A stretch of DNA of 5,720 bases, taken from the NCBI GenBank assembly GCA_027079895.1, contig JALWUZ010000353.1:1-5720 (forward strand), in the 5' to 3' direction. Below, one piece after another: positions 4,212 through 5,720 of this stretch. The stretch is from Anaerolineae bacterium. Its GTDB lineage: Bacteria > Chloroflexota > Anaerolineae > B4-G1. Numbering within the stretch: position 1 is the first letter of the stretch; each line of letters starts with the position of its first letter. The notes beneath the pieces were generated by a model. It did no database searches and had not been told where the DNA came from. It was given only the letters and a program-made list of their open reading frames with translations. The translations under genes and the position numbers were made by a program.

Positions 4212-5720
4212 ATGGCATCGCCGGTCGGCGCGGAGTTCGACCTCAAGCGGGCGGTAGCGGACAACCGGCTGGTGGGGCTGTGGCGGATAATGGCCGGTTT
4301 CCGCCTGACGTACCTGGGGGCTGTGCTGGGGGTCGGGTTGGCGGCCCTCATGCGCACGGGCAACTACCTGCTCCTGCGCTACTTCGTGGATGAGGTGCTC
4401 ACGCCGCGCCGGTTCGGCCCCGTCCTGCCGCTGATTGCGGCGGGGTTCGTCGGGCTGGCGTTGGCCCAGGGGACGTTTTCCTTCCTCAGCGGGAAATGGG
4501 CCGCGCGGACGGCGGAAGGGATCGCCCGGCGGTTGCGCGATTACCTCTACGACCACATCCAGCGGCTCTCGTTCACCTTCCACGACCGGATGCCGACGGG
4601 GGAGTTGATTCAGCGGGCCACCTCGGACGTGGACGCCGTGCGCCGCTTCTTCGCCGACCAGGCGATCGGCATCGGCCGCATCGTGCTCCTGTTCACGGTC
4701 AACTTCATAGCGGTGTGGAACCTCAACGCCCGCCTGGCGGTGCTCTCGGTGCTGGTGGTGCCTTTCATCCTGCTGATGTCCATCCTCTTCTTCAAGCGGG
4801 TTTCCAGGGCCTACGAGGCGGTGCAGCAGCAGGAGGCGCGGCTTTCGACCACGTTGCAGGAGAACCTGACCGGCGTGCGGGTGGTCAAAGCCTTCGCCCG
4901 TCAGGAGTACGAGAAGGAGAAATTCGAGCGGGACAACTGGGAACAGTTCCAGCGCGGACGGCGGCTGTTGATGCTCCACTCCCTGTTCTGGCCCCTGTCC
5001 GACATCCTGTGCGGGATGCAGATGCTGGGCGGCCTCTTCGCCGGAGCGCTGATGGCCATCGGCGGCCTCATCACGGTGGGGACCTACCTGGCCTACGCCG
5101 GACTGGTCACGTGGCTGATTTGGCCGATGCGCAACCTGGGACGGATCATCGTCCGCACCTCCACCGGGATGGTCTCCTACGGCCGGGTCATGCGCCTGGT
5201 GCGGGAGGAGCGGGAGGTGCTGGACGAGGGCTCTTTCCAGCCCTCCGGCGACGTGCGCGGCGAGATCGTCTTCCGCAACGTCGGCTTCGAGTACGAGGGG
5301 ACGACGGCCCCGGTGCTGCGGGAGATCAGTTTCCGTTGCGAGCCGGGGCAATCGGTCGCGCTGCTCGGCCCGACCGGCTCCGGCAAGACGAGCCTGGTCA
5401 ACCTGTTGCCGCGCTTCTACGAGTACACCTCCGGCAGCCTGGCGCTGGACGGGGTGGAGTTGCGGGAGTACCCCCGTCACTACCTGCGGCGGCAGATCGG
5501 CATCGTGGAGCAGGAGCCGTTCCTGTTCTCCCGCACCATTCGGGAGAACATCACCTACGGCGTGGGGCGGGAAGTCTCCGACGAGGAGGTGGAGGAGGCG
5601 GCGCGGGCGGCGGCCATCCACGACGTGATTATGTCGTTCCCGGACGGCTACGACACGCTGGTTGGGGAGCGGGGCGTGACGCTCTCCGGCGGGCAGAAGC
5701 AGCGCATCGCCATCGCACGG
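4212..5720 (+). CDS. ABC exporter half-transporter (fused membrane and ATPase domains), 3'-truncated
   Basis: The frame runs 503 codons from the ATG to the window end without a stop. Residues about 32-312 form a type IV exporter membrane domain with about six helices (near 32-55, 69-92, 148-168, 174-195, 261-288 and 290-310). The family's FHDRMPTGELIQRATSDVD coupling region (123-141) and QENLTGVRVVKAFARQ (216-231) are both present. The ATPase domain begins near 350: A-loop Tyr361, Walker A GPTGSGKTS (386-394), Q-loop Gln434 in VEQEPFLFS, and signature LSGGQKQR (491-498). Walker B, the catalytic Glu and the H-loop lie beyond the window. MsbA/BmrA-like proteins of about 580-620 residues work as dimers and export lipids, drugs or peptides using ATP. 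A heterodimer is possible if a second half-transporter follows. The Q-loop has Glu433 where Pro or another small residue is usual. It is coupled to the HAD gene. The cargo is unknown. Confidence 0.95.
   Translation, partial: MASPVGAEFDLKRAVADNRLVGLWRIMAGFRLTYLGAVLGVGLAALMRTGNYLLLRYFVDEVLTPRRFGPVLPLIAAGFVGLALAQGTFSFLSGKWAARTAEGIARRLRDYLYDHIQRLSFTFHDRMPTGELIQRATSDVDAVRRFFADQAIGIGRIVLLFTVNFIAVWNLNARLAVLSVLVVPFILLMSILFFKRVSRAYEAVQQQEARLSTTLQENLTGVRVVKAFARQEYEKEKFERDNWEQFQRGRRLLMLHSLFWPLSDILCGMQMLGGLFAGALMAIGGLITVGTYLAYAGLVTWLIWPMRNLGRIIVRTSTGMVSYGRVMRLVREEREVLDEGSFQPSGDVRGEIVFRNVGFEYEGTTAPVLREISFRCEPGQSVALLGPTGSGKTSLVNLLPRFYEYTSGSLALDGVELREYPRHYLRRQIGIVEQEPFLFSRTIRENITYGVGREVSDEEVEEAARAAAIHDVIMSFPDGYDTLVGERGVTLSGGQKQRIAIAR

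Noticed and set aside
2923..4218. Minus-strand open frame of about 430 codons over the HAD gene
   Set aside because: It is antisense to a gene with clear motifs, of low-complexity composition, and without a ribosome binding site or homology.
4026..5621. Long minus-strand open frame of more than 500 codons
   Set aside because: It lies antisense to the ABC exporter and part of the HAD gene, is rich in Arg, Gln, His and Pro, and shows no domain. It is a by-product of high GC at third codon positions.

Overview
This GC-rich bacterial window holds five protein genes and one selenocysteine tRNA gene. It most resembles a Chloroflexota-type (Anaerolineae-like) chromosome, judging from high GC, housekeeping-type TTGACA/TATAAT promoters and the style of the HAD, thioredoxin and TPR proteins. 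That assignment is inference, not proof. Both ends are cut: the first gene lacks its start and the last gene lacks its end.

Layout. (1) At 2-388 (+) is the C-terminal part of a CAP/SCP-domain protein, followed by a perfect 16-bp hairpin (398-430). (2) At 525-620 (+) is a complete selC gene, tRNA-Sec with a UCA anticodon, behind its own promoter (481-508). (3) At 806-1477 (+) is a TPR protein with a C-terminal helix-turn-helix, behind an extended -10 promoter. It ends at a bidirectional terminator (1503-1532). (4) Converging on that terminator from the minus strand is a two-gene thioredoxin operon. The first gene (2661-1948) encodes a double thioredoxin whose N-terminal domain has lost both redox cysteines. 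The second (1951-1538) encodes a small membrane-anchored thioredoxin whose first active-site residue is an in-frame UGA, giving a U-T-P-C motif. (5) A divergent promoter pair sharing one -35 region (2692-2740) separates this operon from a plus-strand unit. That unit is a structured leader RNA ending in a strong intrinsic terminator (about 2747-2913), a tandem-HAD protein (2941-4209) and an ABC exporter half-transporter (4212 to the window end).

The main result is the selenocysteine pair. A conventional gene caller would start the last thioredoxin gene at an internal TTG (1777) and lose its active site and membrane anchor. Read through the UGA at 1792-1790, the frame runs unbroken from a GTG overlapping the upstream stop (GTGA) to a TAG just before the terminator, and the UGA falls exactly on the first redox-active position. 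The tRNA needed to decode it lies about 0.9 kb away in the same window, and a small hairpin with a G in its loop sits at a plausible SECIS distance. SelA, SelB and SelD are not in the window.

The second item is the leader before the HAD/ABC genes. A perfect-consensus promoter drives an RNA whose 5' end folds into a long closed stem and which then meets a 10-bp terminator 27 nt before the HAD start. This looks like a riboswitch, an attenuator, or a stand-alone small RNA with readthrough. I could not match it to a known class.
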